Below, piece by piece: positions 37,762 to 45,509 of a DNA stretch of 64,000 bases. The notes under the pieces were generated by a model. That model was not told the origin of the DNA. It saw only the letters and a list, made by a program, of their open reading frames with translations, and ran no database searches. Source of the DNA: RYN-230 sp963704995. GTDB taxonomy: Bacteria > Actinomycetota > Actinomycetes > Streptosporangiales > Streptosporangiaceae. The translations under genes were made by a program, and so were the position numbers. Numbering within the stretch: the first letter of the stretch is position 1; each line of letters opens with the position of its first letter. The stretch covers positions 104,197-168,196 of the forward strand of contig CAVPIM010000012.1 of assembly GCA_963704995.1 (NCBI GenBank), in the 5' to 3' direction.

Positions 37762-38930
37762 GTCATCGCGCTTCCGGCGTGCAGCACCTGCGGGTTCACC
37801 ACGTCGGCGGGTACCCGGCCGGCCAGCAGGCTAGCCACCGCGGCCACCGCGCGGCGCGCGCCCCGGCCCAGCGTCTCCGCCGTGGCCCCGCCGATATGCG
37901 GCGTGACAACCACGTTCGGCCGGCCCAGCAGCGGGTGCCGGGTGCCTTCGGCCGGGCGTTCCAGCACGTCCAGGGCCGCGCCGGACAGGGTCCCGGCCGC
38001 CAGCGCCGCGGTCAGGGCGTCCTCGTCGACCAGGGACTCGCGGGCCGTGTTGATGAAGCAGGCGCCGGGGCGCATCAGGGCGAACTCGGCCCGGGAGAAC
38101 ATGTGCCGGTTCTCCGGCGTGGCCCGGGCGTGCAGGGAGACGACATCGGACCGGGCCAGCAGGGTATCCAGCGGGACCAGGCCGACCCCGTCCGCGCCCT
38201 CGGTGAGGAGCGGGTCATAGGCCAGGACGGTGAAGCCGAGTGCCCGGGCCCGGGCCGCCACCTCCCGGCCGACCCGGCCCAGGCCGACCAGGCCGAGGGT
38301 GACGCTGGCCGCCTCCTGGCCGAAGTACTCACTGCCCTCGAACACGGACTCCGCGAACGAGCCCCGCTGGAGCAGGTCGGAGCTGGCCCGCGGCACCATC
38401 CGGATCAGCAGCAGCGCGAACGCGATCGTGAGCTCGGCGACCGCTTCCGCGTTCTTGCCCGGGGTGTTGACCACCGGGATGCCCCGGTCGGTCGCCGCGG
38501 CGACATCCACGTTCACGGGACCGCCGCGGGCGACGCACACCAGGCGCAGCGGCGCGGCGTCGAGCACCTCGGAGCTGACCGGCGCGCCGTGCACGATGAG
38601 CACGTCGTGCCCGGCCACGGCCTGGGCGATGTCGGCCGGATCGCCGACGTACTCCCGGAGCCGGTACTCCGATTCGGTGCGCGGCGGCGCGAACGCGACC
38701 CCCTCGATCTGCATCGAGGTCACCTCCACCTCCTCGCCGAGCCGCGCCAGCGGCTCGGCGTAGGCGGACAGCGGCAGGTAGGGATCCCCGATCACGAGGA
38801 CCCGCACCGGGTCCGGCCTATCCGACGGAACACGGGCCGACGGAACACGGGCCGACGGAGCACCGGCCGACGGAACACGGGCCGACGGAGCACCGGCCGC
38901 GGGACTGTGCCTCTCGGGACCATGGCTCAC
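37758..38930 (-). CDS. D-isomer-specific 2-hydroxyacid dehydrogenase
   Basis: 390 residues. NAD-binding GLVGLGRVGREVAARA, catalytic Arg in VARGGPVNVD (first) and Ser/Arg-like NTARESLVDEDAL, and catalytic His in VTPHIGGATAETL fit the PGDH/GyaR family. GTG 38930 overlaps the stop of the VOC gene, and its first 40 residues are low-complexity, encoded by five 15-bp repeats. It lies between the VOC and kinase genes, so it probably oxidises or reduces an intermediate of the Lsr-like route. No such enzyme is part of the enterobacterial lsr operon. Confidence 0.87.
   Translation of the reverse strand: MSHGPERHSPAAGAPSARVPSAGAPSARVPSARVPSDRPDPVRVLVIGDPYLPLSAYAEPLARLGEEVEVTSMQIEGVAFAPPRTESEYRLREYVGDPADIAQAVAGHDVLIVHGAPVSSEVLDAAPLRLVCVARGGPVNVDVAAATDRGIPVVNTPGKNAEAVAELTIAFALLLIRMVPRASSDLLQRGSFAESVFEGSEYFGQEAASVTLGLVGLGRVGREVAARARALGFTVLAYDPLLTEGADGVGLVPLDTLLARSDVVSLHARATPENRHMFSRAEFALMRPGACFINTARESLVDEDALTAALAAGTLSGAALDVLERPAEGTRHPLLGRPNVVVTPHIGGATAETLGRGARRAVAAVASLLAGRVPADVVNPQVLHAGSAMT
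38822..38896. repeat. Five 15-bp tandem repeats in the dehydrogenase 5' end
   Basis: CCGACGGAACACGGG at 38822, 38837 and 38867 alternates with CCGACGGAGCACCGG at 38852 and 38882. On the minus strand they encode a repeating SARVP/SAGAP leader before the dehydrogenase fold. Confidence 0.92.
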
Positions 38931-39445
38931 GGGAAGACGTACGTGGGCTCGAGGTCGATCGCGTGCCCGCTGCCCGACTCGAGGACGAACTTGAGCATCG
39001 GCGACGTGTCCAGGTAGTAGAACTCGATGGACTCCCCGATCCGCCCGCCCATCAGGATCTCCGCGCCGCGCTCGCTCCAGTGCTTCTTGAGCGCCTCGCT
39101 GTCCTCGGTGGAGTGCTTCATGCAGGCGATGTGCTGCACGCCCTCGCCGTGGGTGTCCAGGAACTCCTGGTAGATGCTGGGGCCGCTGACCGGCTGGATG
39201 AGCTCGAAGCCGAGCCCGTTCACCGATGTCTCGGCGCCGATCATGCGGAATTCCGTCTTCTCGCCGCGGACCACGGTGTCGTGCAGCAGCGGCGGCTTGT
39301 AATCGAACACGCTCCACGGCCCCCAGCCGAGATTCTCGGTGTAGGACCGCAGGGCGGATTCCATGTCGGCCACGACCACCGCGATCTGGGTGATGGTCAT
39401 CGGGACCGGGGGCACCACGATGCGCCCGCCGTTACTGCCTGCCAT
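38927..39445 (-). CDS. VOC-fold protein, methylmalonyl-CoA epimerase-like
   Basis: 172 residues with two VOC half-modules: ITQIAVVVADMESALRSYTENLGWGPWSVFDY at the N-terminus and GVQHIACMKHSTED..FYYLDTSPMLKFVLE at the C-terminus. His and Glu at the usual metal positions suggest an isomerase or epimerase. It overlaps the end of the epimerase gene and the start of the dehydrogenase gene. In this operon it may stand in for LsrG, the unrelated isomerase of the enterobacterial route; that is inference from position only. Confidence 0.83.
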   Translation of the reverse strand: MAGSNGGRIVVPPVPMTITQIAVVVADMESALRSYTENLGWGPWSVFDYKPPLLHDTVVRGEKTEFRMIGAETSVNGLGFELIQPVSGPSIYQEFLDTHGEGVQHIACMKHSTEDSEALKKHWSERGAEILMGGRIGESIEFYYLDTSPMLKFVLESGSGHAIDLEPTYVFP

Positions 39446-40175
39446 CTGCTACCTCCTGGATCGGGCCTGCGGGGACGGGGTGGAGCAGCGCCTGGGTCAT
39501 CAGTTCCAGGTTGGCCGCCGGGCTGCGGCCAGATCCAGGGCGGGCGAAGATCGCGCTGCCGCTGACCAGGACGTCGATGTCCCAGCCGGCCATCTCGGCC
39601 GCGTTGGCCAGGCTGACACCGCCGTCCACGCCGACCAGCACGTCGGCGCCGGCCTGGGCGGCCAGCTCGCGGACGGCTGCGACGCGGCGGCGGGTGCCGG
39701 CCGCCGGGGCCTGGCCGGACCAGCCGGGGTTGACCGCGAGCACCAGGATCAGGTCGGCCAGTTCGAGGACCGGCTCGACCGCCTGCACCGGGGTGCCCGG
39801 GTTGATCGCGACGCCGCGCAGGAAGGACCGGGGCTCGCCGGCGAGCTGGGTCATCTCCTGCAGGGTGCGGTGCAGGTGCCGGGTGGCCTCGGCGTGCACG
39901 GTGATGACCGACGCCCCGGCCGCCGCGATGTCCGGGACCAGCCGCCGTGGCTCCTCCACCATCAGGTGCGCGTCCACCGGGAGGCCGGTGGACGCGACCG
40001 CCGCCACGAAGGCTGGGCCGACGGTGAGCTGCGGGCAGAACGCCCCGTCCATCACGTCCACGTGCGCCCAGGCCGCGGTGCCGCGGAGGATCTCCAGCTC
40101 TGCGCCCAGCCGGGTCAGGTCGGCGGTGATCACCCCGGCACTCAGGCGGGGGGCGGTCAGGCCGGGAACGGTCAC
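39432..40175 (-). CDS. Ribulose-phosphate 3-epimerase-like protein (LsrE-like)
   Basis: 247-residue TIM barrel. It has HVDVMDGAFCPQLTVGP (metal/phosphate region), VDAHLMVEEPRR, ITVHAEAT, GVAINPGTPVQAVEPVL, NPGWSGQ and VGVDGGVSL, the ribulose-phosphate 3-epimerase signature series. GTG 40175 follows GGGAGG. It is the first gene of the leftward operon and lies directly behind the paired operator at 40202-40234. Salmonella lsr operons carry an Rpe-like LsrE in a similar setting, so a role in this island rather than central metabolism is likely. Confidence 0.87.
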   Translation of the reverse strand: MTVPGLTAPRLSAGVITADLTRLGAELEILRGTAAWAHVDVMDGAFCPQLTVGPAFVAAVASTGLPVDAHLMVEEPRRLVPDIAAAGASVITVHAEATRHLHRTLQEMTQLAGEPRSFLRGVAINPGTPVQAVEPVLELADLILVLAVNPGWSGQAPAAGTRRRVAAVRELAAQAGADVLVGVDGGVSLANAAEMAGWDIDVLVSGSAIFARPGSGRSPAANLELMTQALLHPVPAGPIQEVADGRQ

Positions 40176-40201
40176 TAGGGTCCGCCTCCCCTCACCGGGC
40201 A

Positions 40202-40234
40202 GAGCATTCGCTCATGAAGTGCACATCTGCTCGC
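40202..40234 (-). promoter_or_regulatory. Paired operator of the SorC-type regulator, epimerase promoter
   Basis: GAGCATTCGCTCAT (40202-40215) and GCACATCTGCTCGC (40221-40234) are 14-bp half-sites 19 bp apart, 27 bp upstream of the GTG start at 40175. The same pair design occurs at 42178, 45441 and 46665. Confidence 0.75.
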
Positions 40235-40359
40235 GTGGAAGAAGTATCAGCCTGTACGCCACCCTTGGCAAGGCCCTGACCGGGAAATTTCCTGGTCCGG
40301 GGATGGGCGGGCGGCTGCGGCGGCCCCGCTCAGCCCGCGGCCGCTCCCGGGGGCCCGGC

Positions 40360-41346
40360 TCAGCTTCGCTGGAGCTCAAGCAAGCGCAGCGCGACAAGCT
40401 CGTTGGTCACCAGGACATCGAGGAACCCGCCGCGCAGCGCCCCGAGGATGGCTTCCGTCTTGTGCAGGCCGCCGGCCACGCCCACGACCTTCGGGATGGA
40501 GGCCAGGTCGGACAGCTCGATGCCGATCCGCCGCTCATGGATCGGCAGGCTGACCACCGTGCCGTTCGCGTCGAAGAACTGGCCGAGGATGTCGCCCACC
40601 ACGCCGCGGTCGCGGAGCAGCCGTGCGTCGGCGGCCTCCAGGTAGCCCATCTGCACGATGGTCGCGTCGGCCGAGGGGGTGCCCACCCCGACGATGGCCT
40701 GATCCACGTCGCACGCCTGCTTGAGAACCTGCTGGATGGCGGGCTCCGCCTTGAGGGCGGCGGCCAGGCGGGGGGTGGAGGCCACGATCGGCGTGGGGAT
40801 GATGGTGGCTGTGGTGGCCTCCGGCTCCGCGCCGCCCTCACTCTTGGACGACAGGATCGTCTGCAGGTAGCCGTCCACGCCGCCGGTCAGCGTGACCATG
40901 TGCACCGGGCCGACGGCCCCGAAGTTCACCGAGGCGATGACCCGGGACACGGTCTCGCCCCAGCCGACCCCGAGGGTGCCGCCCGGGCGCAGGTGGGTGC
41001 CCATGAACTGCGCCCCGCCCAGCCCCAGCCTCATGTTGAGCTGGTGATGGTCGGCGGGTTCCTTGTCATGATCCGGGACCACCAGGGCCTCGGTCAGGTT
41101 GAAGGTGCGCCGGAGCTGGCTGCTCACCTCGAACGCGTCGAGGTGTTCCGCGTTCAGGTTGATGGACACCAGGCCGACCTTCCGGGCCCGGTCCAGCATC
41201 CGCCCGACGGAGGCCCGGGAGACCGACAGCCGCCGGGCGATCTCGTCCTGGGTCAGCTCGTCCTTGTAGTAGAACCAGGCCACCCGGAGCAGCAGTTCCT
41301 CCGCGGCCGCCTTGCTCTCGCCAGACTTATTTACGGTGCTACTCAC
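40360..41346 (-). CDS. SorC/LsrR-family transcriptional regulator
   Basis: 328 residues. The N-terminal HTH reads RVAWFYYKDELTQDEIARRLSVSRASVGRMLDRAR, the DeoR/SorC pattern. The C-terminal sugar-phosphate-binding domain includes LGVGWGETVSRVIASV, IVGVGTPSADATIVQMGYL and VVGVAGGLHKTEAILGALRGG, as in LsrR. Such regulators are usually released by the phosphorylated substrate, here presumably the product of the LsrK-like kinase. GTG 41346 overlaps the stop of the SDR gene by 8 bp, so the two are co-transcribed from a promoter with the same operator pair, implying autoregulation. Confidence 0.88.
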   Translation of the reverse strand: MSSTVNKSGESKAAAEELLLRVAWFYYKDELTQDEIARRLSVSRASVGRMLDRARKVGLVSINLNAEHLDAFEVSSQLRRTFNLTEALVVPDHDKEPADHHQLNMRLGLGGAQFMGTHLRPGGTLGVGWGETVSRVIASVNFGAVGPVHMVTLTGGVDGYLQTILSSKSEGGAEPEATTATIIPTPIVASTPRLAAALKAEPAIQQVLKQACDVDQAIVGVGTPSADATIVQMGYLEAADARLLRDRGVVGDILGQFFDANGTVVSLPIHERRIGIELSDLASIPKVVGVAGGLHKTEAILGALRGGFLDVLVTNELVALRLLELQRS

Positions 41347-42139
41347 GATCGATCACCTGCCCGCCGTCCAGCGGGATGACCGCCCCGGTCAGGAAGGCGG
41401 CCACCGGGCTGAGCAGCAGCACGATCCACTGCGCGACCTCCTCGGGACGGCCGATCCGGCCCAGCGGTACCTGGCTGCCCAGCCAGCGGTAGGCCTCGTC
41501 CAGGTCGTCGGCCCAGGTCGCGTGGATGGGCGTGTCGATGGGGCCGGGTGCGATGCCGTTGATCCGGATCCCGAGCGGGGCCAGTTCGCCAGCCAGCGTC
41601 TTGGTCAGGTAGTCCAGCGCCGACTTCGTCATCCCGTACACGGACTGGCCCACCCGGTGCAGGGTGCCCGAGGACGAGCTGATGTTGACCACGGCCCGGA
41701 CCGGGGACTCGCGCAGCGCCGGCAGGGCCGCCTGGATCAGGAAGAACGGGGCGCGGATGTTCGTGGCCAGGTGCTCGTCGAAGCCGCCGGTGTCCCAGTC
41801 GGCCAGCGCCTTGTGCCGGACCACCGCCGCGTTATTGACTAGCCCGTCGATCCGGCCGTAGCGGGCGGCGGCGGCCCCGGCGATGCGCTGCGGGCTAGCC
41901 GGGTCGGCCAGGTCGGCGGGGACACACAGCGCGTCGCCGCCCGCGGAGCGCACCTGGGCGGCTACCTCCTCCAGCGGGTCCGGGCGCCGCCCGACCAGGA
42001 CCACGTGGGCCCCGGCGCTGCCGAGCAGGAGGGCGGTGGCGGCACCGATGCCGCTGCCCGCACCGGTCACGATGACCGCCGCGCCGGCCAGTCCCGGATC
42101 GGCCGGGACCGCCGGGACAGGTTGAGGCAGCGCTGACAT
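41339..42139 (-). CDS. SDR-family oxidoreductase co-transcribed with the SorC-type regulator
   Basis: 266 residues. TGAGSGIGAATALLL cofactor loop, NNAAVVRHK, catalytic Ser in VVNISSSSGTL, YGMTKSALDYLTK with Tyr and Lys, and the complete ending AFLTGAVIPLDGGQVI. ATG 42139 follows GGGAGG, 39 bp downstream of the paired operator at 42178-42210. Its end overlaps the regulator start. It probably acts on a sugar- or acid-type intermediate of the island; the exact substrate is unknown. Confidence 0.88.
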   Translation of the reverse strand: MSALPQPVPAVPADPGLAGAAVIVTGAGSGIGAATALLLGSAGAHVVLVGRRPDPLEEVAAQVRSAGGDALCVPADLADPASPQRIAGAAAARYGRIDGLVNNAAVVRHKALADWDTGGFDEHLATNIRAPFFLIQAALPALRESPVRAVVNISSSSGTLHRVGQSVYGMTKSALDYLTKTLAGELAPLGIRINGIAPGPIDTPIHATWADDLDEAYRWLGSQVPLGRIGRPEEVAQWIVLLLSPVAAFLTGAVIPLDGGQVIDRE

Positions 42140-42177
42140 TCAGCCTCCCGGAGTCGATCCGATGATTTCCGCAGCGT

Positions 42178-42210
42178 GTGCATTCGTCAAGCGCATGAGC
42201 GCCTGCTCAG
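42178..42210 (-). promoter_or_regulatory. Paired operator, SDR-regulator promoter
   Basis: GTGCATTCGTCAAG (42178-42191) and GAGCGCCTGCTCAG (42197-42210), 19 bp apart, upstream of the SDR gene. More diverged than the site at 45441 but with the same spacing. Confidence 0.65.
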
Positions 42211-42256
42211 TTCGGCCTGGCTCCGGGGGATTCTGCTCACCAGGACTCTCCAGGGC

Positions 42257-43426
42257 TCACCAGGACTCCCCGGGGCGCCCGGCTAGCCCGTGATGACCGG
42301 GACCGCGGGGGATCACGGGCCAGATATCCACCACGACGCCGTCGCGGACCACGTGAAAGGCGTCGTAGTAGTTGACCGTGCTCGGAGAGTACCCCGGCAC
42401 CAGGGTCACCGGATCGCCCACGCACAGCGCCGAGCCGGTGTCCGCGCCGAAGATCCCGTGTTCCTCATCGAACCGGACGACGGGGTGGTCATGGCCGATC
42501 ATGGTCACGTCGGCCGGCGCCGCGACCGACTTGGAGCCCGCGTCCACGATGACCAGGCCGCTCTGCCTGCTGATCACGCTGGCCTGGATGGTCAGCGAGT
42601 GCTCGAAGCCCGGCACCATCTGCCCGTGGTAGTTGTCCATGGCCACGTAGGTGCCGGCCTGGATCTCGGTGATCCCCGGGAAGCCTGCCGTCCACTCCCA
42701 GGTGGCCACGCCGCCCGCGGACCGGATCGGGCAGCCGATCCCGCCGGACTCCAGCCGCTCCGCCACCCCGGTGAAGAAGGTCATCGCGGCCTTCTGCCGA
42801 TCGCGGCGCAGGTCGTGGTCGAGAGTCAGCGAGCAGTGCCCTTCGTAGCCGGTGATGCCGTCCAGCCGCAGGCCCGGGAGGTCCGCGATCCGCCGGGCCA
42901 GCGCCAGGGCGTCATCCTCGCTGTCGGTGCCGCACCGGCCCATCCCGGTATCCACCTCGATCATGACGCCGAGCGTGGACCCGGCCCGGACCGCCGCCGC
43001 GGACAGGGCGGCCGCGTTCGGCGCCTCGTCCACCGCGACCAGGATCCGGTGACTGGCGGCCAGCTCGGCGAGCACCCTGATCTTGTCCGGATGGGCCACG
43101 GTGTTGACCACGAACAGGTCGTCCAGCCCCGCGTCGGCGAGCACCACCGCCTCCCACACCGTGGCCATCGACAGCCCGGCCGCGCCGGCCTGGACCTGAC
43201 GCCAGGCCAGGTCCGGGCTCTTGTGCGTCTTGTAGTGCGGCCGGATAGTAGTGCTGCCCATCTCGCGCAGCGCGGCGGCCATCCGGTCGATGTTGCGCTG
43301 CGCCGCGTCGATGTCGAGCACGAGGGCCGGGGTGATCAGGTCCTCCCGCGGCCGCCCGACCGCGGCGCCGTACTGCCGCCTGACCTGTTCCCGGGCTCCG
43401 GCCAGGAGGGGGGAGTCGTCCAGCAT
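42257..43426 (-). CDS. D-threonine aldolase/D-serine dehydratase-like PLP protein
   Basis: Fold-type III PLP enzyme of 389 residues. The N-terminal alanine-racemase barrel shows ITPALVLDIDAAQRNIDRM and TTIRPHYKTHKSPDLAWRQ with the Schiff-base Lys, then VMIEVDTGMGRCGT. The C-terminal beta domain reads LVPGYSPSTVNYYDAFHVVRDG. In zinc-dependent members the same place has a His-Cys pair; here it is Tyr-Ser, so the metal site appears lost. ATG 43426 follows GGAAGGA; two upstream ATGs are possible. It is last in the operon that starts at the permease remnant. Confidence 0.83.
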   Translation of the reverse strand: MLDDSPLLAGAREQVRRQYGAAVGRPREDLITPALVLDIDAAQRNIDRMAAALREMGSTTIRPHYKTHKSPDLAWRQVQAGAAGLSMATVWEAVVLADAGLDDLFVVNTVAHPDKIRVLAELAASHRILVAVDEAPNAAALSAAAVRAGSTLGVMIEVDTGMGRCGTDSEDDALALARRIADLPGLRLDGITGYEGHCSLTLDHDLRRDRQKAAMTFFTGVAERLESGGIGCPIRSAGGVATWEWTAGFPGITEIQAGTYVAMDNYHGQMVPGFEHSLTIQASVISRQSGLVIVDAGSKSVAAPADVTMIGHDHPVVRFDEEHGIFGADTGSALCVGDPVTLVPGYSPSTVNYYDAFHVVRDGVVVDIWPVIPRGPGHHGLAGRPGESW

Positions 43427-43480
43427 CGCAGTCCTTCCCATGTCGGGCCTTCCCATGGTCTGGCCTTTGGTCTGGCCTTC

Positions 43481-44248
43481 CTACAGTTCCGCATTCACGA
43501 TGAAGCCGCCGTCCACCAGCAAGGTGGCCGAGGTTACGTAGCTGGCATCGGGGCACAGCAGCCAGGCGATGGCCGCGGCCAGTTCCGCGGGCTCGGCGCC
43601 GCGGTGCAGCGCGACCCGCTCGGTGTAGTACGCCAGCGCGGCCGGGTCGTCCATCAGCGGCGCGGCCATGTCCGTCTTGACCCAGCCTGGCTCGACCGCG
43701 TTGACCCGGATGCCGTGCCCGCCGAGGTCGCGGCCGAGCGCCTTGGCCAGCATGCTGATGGCGCCCTTGGTGCCGCAGTAGGCGGTCTGCCCGGGCGCGC
43801 CCACATGGGCGGAGATCGAGCTGACACAGCAGATCGCCCCGCCGTGCCCTTCGGCGATCATCTGCTTGGCGCTCTCGGTGCAGACCATCCAGGTGCCGCG
43901 CACGTTGGTCTCGAACAGCAGGTTGAAATCCTCGACGGTCGTCTCGTCCCAGGCCATGAAGGGGTTGACCGCGGCGTTGGAGACCACGCAGTCGAGCCGG
44001 CCGCCCTGGCCGGCCACCGCGTGCACCATGTCCGTGACCTGGGCGGGGTCACGCATGTCCGCGGCCAGGCCGAAGCCCTCACCGCCCGCCTCGCTGATCT
44101 GCCCGAGGGTGGCGGCCGGGTCCTGCCCCGGCCGGTGGTTCACCGCCACGACCGCGCCCTCGGCGGCGAGCCGGACCGCGGCGGCCTGCCCGATCCCGGT
44201 CGCCGCCCCGGTGACCAGTGCGACCTTGCCCTCGAAACGGCGCTCCAT
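43481..44248 (-). CDS. SDR-family oxidoreductase
   Basis: 255 residues. TGAATGIGQAAAVRL near residue 14, VVSNAAVNPFMAW, ICCVSSISAHVG, YCGTKGAISMLAKALG with Tyr and Lys, VEPGWVKTDM, and a proper ending VTSATLLVDGGF. ATG 44248 is 42 bp after the cyclase stop, so it belongs to the same transcript as the cyclase and aldolase-like genes. A 3-oxoacyl or sugar-alcohol dehydrogenase role fits the setting but is not proven. Confidence 0.87.
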   Translation of the reverse strand: MERRFEGKVALVTGAATGIGQAAAVRLAAEGAVVAVNHRPGQDPAATLGQISEAGGEGFGLAADMRDPAQVTDMVHAVAGQGGRLDCVVSNAAVNPFMAWDETTVEDFNLLFETNVRGTWMVCTESAKQMIAEGHGGAICCVSSISAHVGAPGQTAYCGTKGAISMLAKALGRDLGGHGIRVNAVEPGWVKTDMAAPLMDDPAALAYYTERVALHRGAEPAELAAAIAWLLCPDASYVTSATLLVDGGFIVNAEL

Positions 44249-44290
44249 GACTCACGTCCTGTCCGGAAGATGGCTGACCAGAAGGTGTGC

Positions 44291-45250
44291 TCAGAAGATG
44301 GCGATCGGATTCCACGGCGACCCGGTCGCGCCGGGCAGCCGGAGCGGCAGCCCGACCACCATGAACTCGTCCCGCTCCTCCTCCGCGCACGCCTGGGCCA
44401 GGTCCTCGAGCTGGAGGCTGTCCGAGGCGAACATGCCCATGGCGGTGATCTGCAGCGGGTGGATCGGGTACAGGATGCCCTCGACGTTGCTGGGCACCGT
44501 CTCCCCGTCGCCGTCCGGCAGGAACGCCGCGATCCGCCGTTCGTGCATCCACGGGATCGTGTCCACGTGCAGGCCCGCCTTGCCCTCCCCGGCGGGCGGG
44601 TAGTCGTTGCTCCACGCGCCAAGCTCCAGGCGGCGCCGGTGGTGGCCGGTGCGGAAGACCAGGATGTCGCCCGCACCGAGCCGCACCCCCTGGGCCTGCT
44701 CGGCCGCCTCCAGTTCGGCCCGGGTCACCGCCTCGCCCGGCTCCAGCCAGGCCACCCCGCGCAGCCGGGGGATATCGAGCAGCACCCCCCGGCCGACCAG
44801 CCCGGTGCCGTAGCTGGTCACGTCCAGCGCGGTGGCGCCCCTGCTGGTCATCACCTCCAGGGCGGGCCGGCCGTTGTAGACCTGGCCCCGGTAGGCGATG
44901 TGGCACAGGGCGTCCATGTGGGTGTGGCAGTCGCCGTGGAAGGCCAGGCCCAGGTAATCGGTGGCGAAGGTCAGGCTGCCCGAGCCGATGTCGATGTCGT
45001 GCCCCTGGACCACATGATGGGTGACCGGGCTCGGGTTGTCCGGGCCGGCTGCGGTGTTCATCGGGATCGACATGGTCACCTGCCGGCCGGACCGGACCAG
45101 GGCGGCGGCCGCCCGCACGTGATCGGGGGTGAGGTAGTTGAGCGTGCCACGCTCGTCGCCGGCCCCCCAGCGGCCCCAGTTCTTGACCGCCTCGAAGATC
45201 TCCTCGAATTCCGCCAGCGTGACTGGCGCGGGCGGGGTCAGCTCCGCCAT
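44291..45250 (-). CDS. Cyclase-family metal hydrolase (kynurenine formamidase-like)
   Basis: 319 residues of the cyclase/PF04199 family, metal-dependent amide or lactone hydrolases. The core motif LAFHGDCHTHMDALCHIAY is a variant of HxGTHxDxPxH and supplies the metal ligands; GRGVLLDIPR and DILVFRTGHHRRR follow. ATG 45250 lies 3 bp after the stop of the permease remnant. Substrate not predictable; in this island a ring-opening or lactone-hydrolysing step would fit. Confidence 0.87.
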   Translation of the reverse strand: MAELTPPAPVTLAEFEEIFEAVKNWGRWGAGDERGTLNYLTPDHVRAAAALVRSGRQVTMSIPMNTAAGPDNPSPVTHHVVQGHDIDIGSGSLTFATDYLGLAFHGDCHTHMDALCHIAYRGQVYNGRPALEVMTSRGATALDVTSYGTGLVGRGVLLDIPRLRGVAWLEPGEAVTRAELEAAEQAQGVRLGAGDILVFRTGHHRRRLELGAWSNDYPPAGEGKAGLHVDTIPWMHERRIAAFLPDGDGETVPSNVEGILYPIHPLQITAMGMFASDSLQLEDLAQACAEEERDEFMVVGLPLRLPGATGSPWNPIAIF

Positions 45251-45253
45251 GAC

Positions 45254-45393
45254 CTAGTGACCGCCGGTCTGCTCGAACACCAGCTGCGCCCGGCGCATCC
45301 AGTCGGCATCAGCATCCCGGGGAGGCCGACCGCGTTCTCCCGCAGTTCGGTCTTGACGCTGCCCTTGCTCGACTCGCCAGTCTCTATGGTCAC
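45254..45393 (-). pseudogene. APC permease remnant: first ~28 and last ~20 codons, interior deleted
   Basis: GTG 45393 behind AAGGAG reads VTIETGESSKGSVKTELREN then AVGLPGMLM, the typical cytoplasmic N-terminus and start of helix 1 of an APC permease (compare LKAGVVTLPGVLMQ in the intact permease at 33606). Switching frame within GATGCTGATGCC, the sequence reads DADADWMRRAQLVFEQTGGH and a TAG at 45254, a plausible permease C-terminus exactly where a gene preceding the cyclase should end. About 450 internal codons are missing. The codons LPGMLM and DADAD share the same bases, suggesting deletion at microhomology. Promoter and operators upstream are intact. Confidence 0.7.
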
Positions 45394-45440
45394 CGGGTCT
45401 CCTTCCTGTCACCTGACGGAAACAGGATCAGCTGAGCGCA

Positions 45441-45473
45441 GAGCATTCGCTCACGGATTGACCATCCGTTCAC
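45441..45473 (-). promoter_or_regulatory. Paired operator, permease-remnant/cyclase operon promoter
   Basis: GAGCATTCGCTCAC (45441-45454) and GACCATCCGTTCAC (45460-45473), 19 bp apart, 48 bp upstream of the GTG at 45393. TGAGCG at 45433 and CGCTCA also form an inverted repeat. The best-conserved of the four sites. Confidence 0.78.
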
Positions 45474-45509
45474 AGGAGTATCAACCGGCCCGGCCAGGCT
45501 TGGCAAGAC

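Noticed and set aside
38822..38896. Possible CRISPR array
   Set aside because: The 15-bp units are directly adjacent with no spacers and encode part of a protein.
41339..42139. Treating all four SDR genes of the window as one duplicated family
   Set aside because: Their motifs are shared by the whole superfamily and the rest of the sequences differ strongly.
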